Assembly: GCA_022826005.1 (NCBI GenBank)
Contig: JAJDVT010000121.1
Coordinates: forward strand, 142,450-206,449
DNA length: 64,000 bases
Direction of reading: 5' to 3'
Source of the DNA: Gemmatimonadota bacterium
GTDB taxonomy: Bacteria > Gemmatimonadota > Gemmatimonadetes > Longimicrobiales > Gaopeijiaceae
This document shows, in pieces, positions 1-9,200 of the stretch (the stretch's first letter is position 1; the number at the start of each line of letters is the position of its first letter). Under the pieces are notes generated by a model that was given only the letters and a program-made list of their open reading frames with translations, searched no databases and was not told the origin of the DNA. A program made the translations under genes and the position numbers.

Positions 1-465
1 GGCCGGCGGGTCGCTGCGAAGGCCGAACAGGTACTCGGTCTGGTGCAGGAAGGACTCGGGCGAGATGAAGAGTCTCACCACGGCGACGATCCCGACCCCG
101 CGCTCGTCCAGCGAATCCAGCGCGGCCTGCAGCGTATGCGGGTTGGCCATGCCGAAGGCGATGGCGAGCGGGAGCCGTTCGCGAAGATGGGCAACGGTCG
201 CTTCGACCTGGCGGTTCCACTCCGGACCGCCGCCATGCGCCATCACGAGCACTCCGGGGACATCGTCCTCATTGGCGGGTTGGCGTGTGGGCCCACCCGG
301 CGACTCGGCGTCCAATGGAGCGCGACCCGGGGTGACGGCCGTTGGACATCCGTCAGGCTCCACAGGAGAAGAGCCGTGGCAGTGGGCGGGCCGAGCGGGA
401 TCGAGCGAACGTGTCTTGCAGCGGGCGTTGGGACCATTATGAACGTCTTTGATATTGAGAATCAT
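1..465 (-). CDS. CbiX/sirohydrochlorin-chelatase-like domain protein, C-terminus runs off the left edge; start uncertain (ATG at 465 overlaps a Fur-box-like site)
   Basis: Manual reverse translation of 1..300 gives GVLVMAHGGGPEWNRQVEATVAHLRERLPLAIAFGMANPHTLQAALDSLDERGVGIVAVVRLFISPESFLHQTEYLFGL, which resembles CbiX/CobN-type chelatase N-termini (MAHGG near the start). No ORF covering it is in the supplied track because it is edge-truncated. Confidence 0.6.
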   Translation of the reverse strand, partial: MILNIKDVHNGPNARCKTRSLDPARPAHCHGSSPVEPDGCPTAVTPGRAPLDAESPGGPTRQPANEDDVPGVLVMAHGGGPEWNRQVEATVAHLRERLPLAIAFGMANPHTLQAALDSLDERGVGIVAVVRLFISPESFLHQTEYLFGLRSDPPA

Positions 466-469
466 TTTC
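451..469. promoter_or_regulatory. Fur-box-like site
   Basis: gatattgagaatcattttc matches the classical consensus GATAATGATAATCATTATC at 16 of 19 positions; lies between the minus-strand CbiX-like gene and the plus-strand gene at 628. Confidence 0.6.
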
Positions 470-627
470 AACACAGCGACCCGGAAGGTGTCGCCCGCGG
501 ACGGGAATGTCAAGCAGTCCGACCGAATGCCGCGCGGGAATCGTCAACGGGCTGGCAGGGGAGGCGTTCGCCCATAGATTCAACGAGCTACGCAGCCAGA
601 TTCCGACGATCCGGAGGAATTCCCGAA

Positions 628-2964
628 ATGCAGAGATCCGCAATAATCCCGACCCTCGCGGCAGCGGCCCTGTTCGCGGCCCTCCCCGCCCCCGCCTCCC
701 CCCAGGCCTTCGGCGGCTCCGTCCTCATCGCCGACGGCTACATCCTGGTCGGCGAGTCCGCCCACGAACGCGAGCCGGGAAGCGTTTGGGTATTCGCGCA
801 GGTTGACAATGAATGGACCCGCGTCGCCCGGCTGGGCGGTAGCGGGGCTCCCGGCACCGGCTTCGGCAAGGCGCTGGCGGAATCCGGCAACTTCGTCTTC
901 GTGGCGACCGGCGCCCCGCGAGGCGGGCAGGAGTACCCATCCTCCGGAACCGTCGCCACCTACCGTCTCGATGGGGCCGCGAGCCCGGTCTTCGAGCAGC
1001 TCCCCTGGATAAGAGCAGTCACCCACAACCCGGAATACGGGAATGTCATGGCAGCTTTCGGCAACCTGCTCCTGGTGAGCATGGGCGGGCTGCCTGACGG
1101 ACACGCTATGGTGGTGCATCGGGTCGGAATGGACGGAGACTTGTCGGACGGCGAGATGTTCACCGTGCCCGAGTCCTTCGACCGGATGGGCTCGGCCGCG
1201 CTCGCGCTGGGAGAGGGCCTCGTGGTCGTCGGCGATCCCACGCAGAACGCCGTGCATCTCTTCGAGAAGCGGCCCGGCGAAGACGGCGAGTGGGAACCGG
1301 CCGGGACGCTCTCACATCCGGAAGCCCCGTCTCAGTCCACGTTTTTCGGTTTCTCCGTGGCCCTTGCGGGAAGCGAGGTGCTCGTGGGGCAGCTGCAGGA
1401 ACCGGTCGTCTACCGCTACGCGAAGGTGGACGGAGTCTGGAGATCGGTGGGCGCGCTGGAGCCCGGGGACGACGAGATGCGACCGGGCTATGGACACTCA
1501 CTTGCGACGGATGGCGAGACCCTGCTGGTGGGCGGCGCGCAGCGATTCTCCGAGTACCACCGCACCGAGAACTCCTGGGTGTTTGCGGGCGCCTCGCCGC
1601 CGTACAGCGCGGACGGCGCGCTGGCCTCCACCGGAGCCGGGCTGCACCTCGGGGACCAGACCGCCGTGCTGGCCGACCCGTCCGCCGACCACGGACTCGG
1701 TGCCGTGACCGTATTCTCCCGCGAATCCGGCGAATGGCAGCACGCGGCCCGTCTGGTGGCCGACCACGAGCCGCTCCCGGCGATCACCGGTGGCGAAGTC
1801 ACCTGCGAGGACGGCGAGGCCGCCGGCTACGACTGCGATGAGGTGGACCTGCTGGCCTTCGTCCCGTGGGAGGAGCTGGGCGGGGCCCGGGGGGCGCGCC
1901 TCAACGACGTCTGGGGCTGGACCGACCCCGTGACCGGGCGCGAGTACGCGATCGTGTGCCTGATGGATGGGACCTCGTTCGTGGACGTCACCGACCCCTC
2001 CAACCCCCGCTTCCTCGGCTACCTGCCCATGACTCCGGGCAGCCGGGCCGCCGTCTGGCGGGACGCCAAGGTCTTCAACAACCACGCCTTCATAGTGGCC
2101 GACGGCGCCGGCGAGCACGGCATGCAGGTGTTCGACCTGACGCGGCTTCGGGACGTCACCGAGCCCGAGACCTTCGACGCCGACGCCCTTTACACGGGCA
2201 TCACCTCGTCGCACAACGTGGCGATCAACGAGGAGACGGGCTTCGCGTACCTGGTGGGTTCGTCCGGCACGGAATCCTGCGGCGGCGGTTCGCACATGGT
2301 CGACATCAACGACCCCCTCAACCCGGTCTTCGCGGGCTGCTTCGCGCACCCCAACACGGGTCGCGGGGGCACCGGAAACTCCCACGACACCCAGTGCGTG
2401 ATCTACCACGGCCCGGACGAGGAGTACCAGGGCCGCGAGATCTGCGTGAATTCGAACGAGACCGCGCTCTCGGTCGCGGACGTGACCGACAAGGACAACC
2501 CGGTCGCGGTCTCGTCCGCCAACTACCCCGCGATCGCGTACGCACACCAGGGATGGCTGACCGAAGACCACCGCTACTTCTACTCCAACGACGAGCTCGA
2601 CGAGGTGAACGGGCTGGTCGAGGCCACCCGCACCCTGGTCTGGGACCTCGAGGACCTCGACGACCCGCTTCTGCTCACGGAGTACTACAGCGACACGCAG
2701 GCAACCGACCACAACCTCTACGTCCGTGGCAACCGGCTCTACATGACCAACAACCGCGCGGGTCTGCGGGTGCTCGACATCACTGACCCGGAGAATCCGG
2801 TCGAGGTGGGCCACTTCGACACCACCCCGTGGAGCGACGACGCTGCGGGTTTCGACGGCACCTGGAGCGTCTACCCCTACTTCGAGAGCGGGACGGTCGT
2901 GATTTCGAGCCGCCGCGAGGGGCTGTTCATCGTGAAGCCGAGGGTGCGGCCGCTGATCGGGTAG
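628..2964 (+). CDS. choice-of-anchor B family secreted protein (LVIVD-type repeats)
   Basis: ATG at 628 with GGAGG upstream, signal peptide (MQRSAIIPTLAAAALFAALPAPASPQA), LNDVWGWTDPVTGREYAIVCLMDGTSFVDVTDPSNPRFLGYLP and further VxDITDPxNP repeats. The ORF track extends upstream to 43, but that part is not protein-like. Confidence 0.8.
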   Translation: MQRSAIIPTLAAAALFAALPAPASPQAFGGSVLIADGYILVGESAHEREPGSVWVFAQVDNEWTRVARLGGSGAPGTGFGKALAESGNFVFVATGAPRGGQEYPSSGTVATYRLDGAASPVFEQLPWIRAVTHNPEYGNVMAAFGNLLLVSMGGLPDGHAMVVHRVGMDGDLSDGEMFTVPESFDRMGSAALALGEGLVVVGDPTQNAVHLFEKRPGEDGEWEPAGTLSHPEAPSQSTFFGFSVALAGSEVLVGQLQEPVVYRYAKVDGVWRSVGALEPGDDEMRPGYGHSLATDGETLLVGGAQRFSEYHRTENSWVFAGASPPYSADGALASTGAGLHLGDQTAVLADPSADHGLGAVTVFSRESGEWQHAARLVADHEPLPAITGGEVTCEDGEAAGYDCDEVDLLAFVPWEELGGARGARLNDVWGWTDPVTGREYAIVCLMDGTSFVDVTDPSNPRFLGYLPMTPGSRAAVWRDAKVFNNHAFIVADGAGEHGMQVFDLTRLRDVTEPETFDADALYTGITSSHNVAINEETGFAYLVGSSGTESCGGGSHMVDINDPLNPVFAGCFAHPNTGRGGTGNSHDTQCVIYHGPDEEYQGREICVNSNETALSVADVTDKDNPVAVSSANYPAIAYAHQGWLTEDHRYFYSNDELDEVNGLVEATRTLVWDLEDLDDPLLLTEYYSDTQATDHNLYVRGNRLYMTNNRAGLRVLDITDPENPVEVGHFDTTPWSDDAAGFDGTWSVYPYFESGTVVISSRREGLFIVKPRVRPLIG

Positions 2965-2968
2965 CCCC

Positions 2969-3628
2969 CTAATCCGGCTGCGGCACGATCCTCATGTAGG
3001 GAAGCGGCTCCTCCCACCCGTCCGGATACTTCTCGCGCGCGGACTCGTTCGACACGGCTGGCAGGATGATCACGTCGTCGCCGTCCTGCCAGTCGGCGGG
3101 CGTGGCGACCTGCTCCTTCGCCGTGAGCTGCACCGAGTCCAGGAGCCGCAGGATCTCGGAGAAATTGCGCCCCGTGCTCATCGGGTAGGTGAGGGTGGCC
3201 TTGATCCGCTTGTCCGGGCCGATCACGAAGACCGACCGCGCCGTCGCGTTGTCCGTCGGGGTGCGTCCGACGCTCGTGTCGCCCGCGCCGGCCGGCAGCA
3301 TGTCGTAGAGCTTCACCACCTTCAGCTCCGGATCCCCCACCAGCGGGTAGTTGAGCGCGTGGCCCTGGGAGGCCTCGATGTCCTTCGACCAGGCGTGGTG
3401 GTCGCTGACCCCGTCCACGCTGATCCCCAGCACCTTGCAGTTGCGCTTGGCGAATTCGCCCTTCAGTCCGGCGACGGCGCCGAGCTCGGTCGTGCAGACG
3501 GGGGTGAAGTCCTTCGGGTGCGAGAATAGGATCGCCCACCCGTCACCGATCCAGTCGTGGAAGCGGATCGGTCCGTCGGTGGTCTCGGCGTCGAAGTCCG
3601 GCGCGATGTCGTTGATTCGGAGTGTCAT
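2969..3628 (-). CDS. 1-Cys peroxiredoxin (Prx6-like)
   Basis: MTLRINDIAPDFDAETTDGPIRFHDWIGDGWAILFSHPKDFTPVCTTELG: canonical PxxxTPVCTTE peroxidatic Cys context and Prx6-like C-terminus. Confidence 0.93.
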   Translation of the reverse strand: MTLRINDIAPDFDAETTDGPIRFHDWIGDGWAILFSHPKDFTPVCTTELGAVAGLKGEFAKRNCKVLGISVDGVSDHHAWSKDIEASQGHALNYPLVGDPELKVVKLYDMLPAGAGDTSVGRTPTDNATARSVFVIGPDKRIKATLTYPMSTGRNFSEILRLLDSVQLTAKEQVATPADWQDGDDVIILPAVSNESAREKYPDGWEEPLPYMRIVPQPD

Positions 3629-3835
3629 GGCGTGCCTCTTGGGAGTGGTTCCATGCTGGATGTTGGAAGGCGTCAGGACGCAGGTCATGATAGCGAAAAG
3701 CTCCGGGTGCGCCAACGCCGGGCGAGAGGCGGGCCGGACGGTCGGCCGCCGTCGCCAATGTGGTGCGGGGTTGGCCATCGGGCGGGCGGTTCGGCCGGGC
3801 TGGCGGCTGGTCGTCGCGCGGACCGTCCAGCCCGG

Positions 3836-4243
3836 TCAGCAGGTCCGCGGCACCACCAGCTCCAGCCCCGTGTACCGGGCGATCACCTCGAAGTCGCGGT
3901 TGCGCGCCAGGAGGGGTCGCTGCGTCCGGAGGGCGGCCGCGGCAACCAGGCAATCGACGATCGACCGGATTGTGTAGCCGGCCCCGCGGCAGGTGCGGTA
4001 AAGGAGGGCGGCGTGCTGGAAGTCCGCCACCGAATCCGGGACGAGCACCTCGAAGCGGGACAACAGCTGCGTCAGCTTGAGAACGTCGGGTTCCGTGCGG
4101 CACCCCGCGAGCAGTTCCATCACGGCGGCCGCGGGCGTGGCGACGGGACGGCCGGCCTGGATTTCGGCATCCAGGCACAGGTCGAATGCACTTTCCGTTC
4201 TGCGCAGATACTCAACCCAGACGGAGGTGTCGACAATCACCAC
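3836..4243 (-). CDS. vapC: PIN-domain toxin, VapC family
   Basis: [15 protein letters not shown]...VMELLAGCR...[30 protein letters not shown] has PIN acidic motifs. GTG start overlaps the stop of the upstream antitoxin. Confidence 0.88.
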   Translation of the reverse strand: MVIVDTSVWVEYLRRTESAFDLCLDAEIQAGRPVATPAAAVMELLAGCRTEPDVLKLTQLLSRFEVLVPDSVADFQHAALLYRTCRGAGYTIRSIVDCLVAAAALRTQRPLLARNRDFEVIARYTGLELVVPRTC

Positions 4244-4650
4244 ACATCGCCCGGGCTGCCCGCGCGCATCTCGTCGAGGTCCCCATCCCAACCATGGCCA
4301 CGCATGGCGAGCGCCTCCTCCTTTGTCATCGGCACGACCGCCTGGCGGCAGACCGCTTCCCTCGCGGCCGCGTTCCAGTCACGGAGACCGTAGCGCCTTC
4401 GCACCGCCTCCACGTCGCTCTCCAGGACTCTCACTTCCAGGTCGACGAACTGCAGGCCGGCGGATTCGGGCGCCTGGTACTTCGGACGAGCTTCGCGCAC
4501 CGCTACGCCCCCCCCGCGCAGTTCACGCTCCCGGGCGGCGCGCAGCGTTCGCCGGACCCACGCCGATACGGTGACGCGGTTGCGCCGCGCCGCGTCCCGG
4601 ATCTCGTCGAGTTCGGCTTCCGACAGCACCACTTGCAGTCTCTTACTCAT
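4237..4650 (-). CDS. ribbon-helix-helix antitoxin, VapB-like
   Basis: [40 protein letters not shown] is an RHH N-terminus; overlaps the PIN toxin gene. Confidence 0.82.
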   Translation of the reverse strand: MSKRLQVVLSEAELDEIRDAARRNRVTVSAWVRRTLRAARERELRGGGVAVREARPKYQAPESAGLQFVDLEVRVLESDVEAVRRRYGLRDWNAAAREAVCRQAVVPMTKEEALAMRGHGWDGDLDEMRAGSPGDVW

Positions 4651-4656
4651 GGAATG

Positions 4657-4669
4657 AGTATACTATACT
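4657..4669. promoter_or_regulatory. 13-bp palindrome AGTATACTATACT overlapping a TATACT -10-like box of the VapB gene
   Basis: Perfect 6-1-6 palindrome; on the minus strand TATACT ends 6 nt before the ATG. Confidence 0.55.
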
Positions 4670-4782
4670 TATGCTGGCGGAGCTACCCCTCAGCCCGATG
4701 GTCCGTGACCCGCGCCGCCCTGACCGGATAACGCGGCAGGGTACCGCGCCCCACGACGCTTACATTCCTCCGCGGTCTACCT

Positions 4783-6246
4783 CTATCGTTCGTCGGCGCC
4801 CGCAAGATGATCCTTCAGGAAGGCATTGCGGAATACTCCCCCAGGGTCGAAGTCGTCGCGCACCTGTCTGAACGACGGCAGTCCCGGGTACATCCTCTCG
4901 ACATCGCTCCCGCCCAGCGGGAACCACTTCCCCCAATGGAGGCGGGCGCCGTGCGCGCGCGCCAGGACCGTGGCGATCAGGCGCGCGACCCGCTCGAAGG
5001 GCTCCCGCGGTTCGGTGTAGGTGATGAGGCTGATGGCGTACCAGTCCTCCACTTCCGTACCGTGACAGGATGACATCGAGATCAGCGTGCCGTCCGGAAG
5101 GACGCGGCGAACGCAGATCGGATAGTGGTGGACGCAGGTGCCCCGCAGCTCGTCGAAGGCAGGTTGCATAGCCGTTTGCTCGATGTGTATCCAAACCTCG
5201 GGCGACACCTCGTACGCGGCGTCATCCGCCGCCCGCAGGATTTCGGTCACGAACTCCAGGGCTTCCGCAAGGTGAGCTCGCCGCACGAACATCTCCATCT
5301 CCAAATGGCGAAAGAGGTCGTGCCGCATCAGCAGCTGGCGGTCGCTGCGGTCGGTCACGCGCCACCCCGGCACGATGAACAGGCGGAGGAGGCGCCGGTA
5401 GAGCAGATGGACGAGCCGCCGACTCCGCAGCAGCGATGCGGTCAGCTTGATCCCGAGGTGCAGCAGCACGTCGATCACCACAAGCCAGTAAACGCGGTAG
5501 AGGGCGGCGGCTCCGGTACGCCGGCCGCTCGCGGCGACCCTGCGGTCATGTACCAGGTACTCCCAGGAGTGCGGAATGAGGTAGAACTGCTGCAGCGGCG
5601 CCCCGGGTTCCCTTTCCAGAGCTTCATCCAGGTCACCGACCCACACGCACCGCTCCCTGACGTAGTACTGCGGGACGCACCTGAGAGTGAGCTCCAGGAC
5701 GACTCCGAGGGCCCCGACCGCGCACCGGGCAGCGCGCAACACAAGGTCCGGGTCGTGGCGCCCAGCGATCCCGGGCCCGGCCGAATCGACGGTTCGGACC
5801 ACCGCGGCGCCCCCCGGCCCGTAGCAGGCGATCCGCAGCGCATCCACGTAGTGCGACATGGAGTGCCCCCCCGACCCGTGGGTTGCGGTGGCCACCGCTC
5901 CAGCCAGCGTCTGCCGGTCGATCAGGCCGATGGAAGGGAGCGTCAGCCCATTCCGCTCCAGGTGTGCCAGCAGATCGCCGATGCGGCATCCGGCCCCGAC
6001 CGTCACTCGCGCACGGTCCTCGTGCAGGCGAACTCGCCGCATGTGCCGCAGATCCAGCAGCGCGTCCGGCGACTCGATCCCCCCGTTCCAGGAGTGCCCC
6101 GCTCCCACAACTCGCACAGTCCCGTCCCGGTGCGCTTCCAGAATCCGCAGAACCTCCGCTTCGGAGCGGGGCCGGCAGAGAGCCGCGGCCGCAAAGCGGA
6201 TGTTTCGTCCGAAGTTGGTTACGGTCTTGGGAGACTCACCGGTCAT
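4783..6246 (-). CDS. FAD-binding oxidoreductase, sugar-1,4-lactone oxidase-like
   Basis: VTNFGRNIRFAAAALCRPRSEAEVLRILEAHRDGTVRVVGAGHSWNGG...LAGAVATATHGSGG...HWGKWFPL: VAO-type FAD domain plus ALO-type C-terminus. Confidence 0.85.
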   Translation of the reverse strand: MTGESPKTVTNFGRNIRFAAAALCRPRSEAEVLRILEAHRDGTVRVVGAGHSWNGGIESPDALLDLRHMRRVRLHEDRARVTVGAGCRIGDLLAHLERNGLTLPSIGLIDRQTLAGAVATATHGSGGHSMSHYVDALRIACYGPGGAAVVRTVDSAGPGIAGRHDPDLVLRAARCAVGALGVVLELTLRCVPQYYVRERCVWVGDLDEALEREPGAPLQQFYLIPHSWEYLVHDRRVAASGRRTGAAALYRVYWLVVIDVLLHLGIKLTASLLRSRRLVHLLYRRLLRLFIVPGWRVTDRSDRQLLMRHDLFRHLEMEMFVRRAHLAEALEFVTEILRAADDAAYEVSPEVWIHIEQTAMQPAFDELRGTCVHHYPICVRRVLPDGTLISMSSCHGTEVEDWYAISLITYTEPREPFERVARLIATVLARAHGARLHWGKWFPLGGSDVERMYPGLPSFRQVRDDFDPGGVFRNAFLKDHLAGADER

Positions 6247-6271
6247 GTTGCATGAGAGCATCCGATACGCG

Positions 6272-9200
6272 TCAGCGTCGCCTCTCCACTGCCGCCGGAA
6301 CGCCCCGGCTGAAGAGTACCTCCACACTCCCGGTCGCACCTGCCACCTCCGCGGCTCTCGTCGCGTCCGCGGCGAGCAGACCGCCCGCAATCGCGCGGGC
6401 CTGCAGGGCATCGGCGCCACGCAGGACCCCACGCACCTGGCCGCTCTCGGGATCGCGCACGATGGCCATCGGCCGATCCGTCTCCAGATCCAGACTGGCC
6501 GCCCCGCCCGGCCCGGCAAGGATGACGCTCGCCAGGGCGCCTGCCCACTCGGCCCGCACGGGCAGCGCAATGGCAAAGGAGGATCTCCCGTCGGTGTCGG
6601 CCATCTCCATCATGCCGAAGCTCACCGAGAACAGTACCTCCCCGCCGGCGGAACGGCCGATGAGCTCGTATTCGCCGGGGACCCCCGGCACGCTGGGCGG
6701 CGCATCCACCAGGAAGGCGGGTTCCAGGAACGGCTTGCCGTCCGCGGCGGCCCCTCCCCAGAGGAGAATCGTCCGCGTTGGCCCGTCGTTTCGAGCACTT
6801 GCATCCGCGGCGACATTCGCCGCGCCGGCACGCCGATGGCCCAGGGCTCTGACAAAGCTGTAGTCACTCACCCAGGCGGGAGGGCCGCAATAGCTCATCA
6901 AGTCAGGCATATCCGGCGGTACAAGCGCACCACCATTGCGCGGGTCGTATCCCCAGACGCCGATCGACCCGTTGAGATGGGGAAACGCCTGGTCGGGGCC
7001 CGCGGCACCCCCGCACGGCGCGTGGGCAAGATTGAGGTTGTGCCCCAGTTCATGTGCCACCACAAGAGGATCGGCTGCCGAGAAACCGACGCGGCCGGGA
7101 ACGTAGGCGACCCCCGACTGTCCCCCGACAACCCGCTCCTCCATGATGCCCATGTAGTAGCCGCGTCCGCCCTCCAATCGATAAGCCATAAGGGTCTCGA
7201 GCAGCAGGTCGACCGGGTCGTTGGTCGAGGTCAGAATGGGTTGGTGTGCGTTCACGTTGAAGCCGGAAATCGGGAGCTGCGTATACGCGTCCCAGAGCAT
7301 CTCGTTCGCCTGCTCCTCCGCCGCCATGGCCAAGGCGATCTCCACGATCGTGGAATCCGGCCCCCGCACGAACAGGAACGGGACGACCGTGAGGTCCAGG
7401 GGCGGCACGGTCTTCACGAGTACCGGTGCGCGGCCCTCCTCGGGAATCCGCTTCGCCACACCCAGCCCGGAAGGCAGGATGCTGTCGGGATCGATCTCGA
7501 TCACCATCTCGAGTCCCGGCTGCACCACCGACCCCGGAATCCACCGGTTCGCCGACTTTGCGAGGTCACCCTCGGCGTCCCCGAAATCGGTTGGGATCGG
7601 GGTCTCCGAGCCCGGGATGTCGGCGACGTACGTCTTTGCGCCGTCCAGAAAGAAGGTCGCCCGTGCACGGGGGATGTGTTCGGTCGTAGCGCCCGGGGCC
7701 GTCACGAACACCCGGAGGAGGGCCGCCCTGTTCGCCACCAGGGGAACCGGGACCGCGAGCGACTGCACCGCCTGGGTCAGGTACGCCCGCGAACCGGCCT
7801 CCGACCCGCAGGGTCCGACCTGCGCATGCTTTACCCACGCCAGCCAGCCTTGAAAGCGGGCATCGGTGGAGGCGCAAAGGCCGGTCCCGGTCACGACCAG
7901 TTCCTCCAGCGGAGGAAGATCCGCCAGGTTCGAGGGGAGCGGGCCGCGCAGGTCGGAGTTGTTGCTCAGGTTCATGCGCCTCAGGCTGATCATGTCCCTT
8001 CCGATCTCGGGCGGCAGTGTGCCCGAGAGCTGGTTGCCCATGAGCCAGAGGAACCGCAGTCGCGACAGGTTGACAAGTGCGGAAGGGATGGCTCCCGAGA
8101 GTTCATTCCCATCGAGCCGCAGCCGCACCAGGGTGGACAGGTTGCCCAGTCGCGGGGGAATCGGCCCCGTCAGCCCATTCCCGAAGAGCTCCAGCCGGGT
8201 CAGCCTGGACAGGTTGCCCAGTTCAGGGGGAATCCGTCCCGTCAGGCGGTTACCTCCGAGGTTCATTATCGAAAGGTTGAACAACCAGCCCATCTCGGCC
8301 GGGATTGATCCTGTCAGTCTGTTCTCGTCGAGTCTCAGTTGAGTCAGGTTGGACAGGCCGCGCAGCCTGCCGGGGATCGGTCCCGTCAATTCATTGTTGT
8401 CGAGGTATAACAGTCTGAGCCTCGCCAGCCGCCCCAGTTCAGGGGGAATGGGTCCCGTGAGCTCGTTTCTGCCGAGGTACAGTTCGTCGAGTCCGGACAG
8501 GTCGCCCAGCTCCGCGGGAATCGACCCCGTAAGCCGGTTGACGGCGAGGTTGAGCCGCTGCAAAACGGACAGCTGGCCCAGCTGTTCCGGGATCGGTCCC
8601 GTCAGCGCGTTCCCCCAGAGATCCAGATACCTCAAGTCGGAAAGGTTGCCCAGCTCAGGAGGGATCGGTCCAGTAAGCGCGTTCTGGGGCAGGGCCAGCA
8701 GCAAAAGGCGCGACAGGTTTCCCAGTTCGGGGGGAATCGGTCCCGTCAGGTCGTTTCCGTCGAGGTACAGGATCGCCAGGCGCGACAAACGGCCCAGCGC
8801 GGGCGGGATACTTCCCGCCAGGTCGTTCTGGCCGAGGATCAGCCGTACGAGTCCGGACAGGCTGGCCAACTCGGGCGGGATAGGCCCCGCGAGGCTGTTC
8901 CAGCTCAGGTTCAGATGCGCCAGGGCGGAAAGGTGTGCCAGTTCGCCCGGGATCCGACCGGTCAGGTTGTTGCCAAACAGACTCAGCTCGACAACGCGGC
9001 CTTCTCCGCTCGTGGCCACGCCAAACCATTCGGCGAGGGGGCGGTCGGACAGCCAGTTGGCGTTGTTGGTCCAGCGCGCGCCGCCGGTGACCTCGTACAG
9101 GATCTCCAGGACCTCCCGGTCGGAGAGCGGAGGACAATCCAGCCCCGAGCCTTCCCAGGACGGGATGGAGGCGAGCCAGTCGCGAAAGTCCCCGTCGCGG

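Noticed and set aside
43-627. N-terminal extension of the 973-aa ORF
   Set aside because: Antisense to the CbiX-like coding sequence and across the Fur-box region; the signal peptide at 628 marks the true start.
1498-2814. 438-aa minus-strand ORF
   Set aside because: Antisense to the choice-of-anchor B protein; val/his/arg-biased shadow ORF.
5858-8308. 816-aa plus-strand ORF
   Set aside because: Antisense to the FAD oxidase and the LRR protease; composition typical of a GC-rich shadow ORF. The sense-strand proteins are clearly real.
7900-8960. CRISPR-like regular repeat array
   Set aside because: 72-bp periodicity with no distinct spacers; units encode LRRs in frame.
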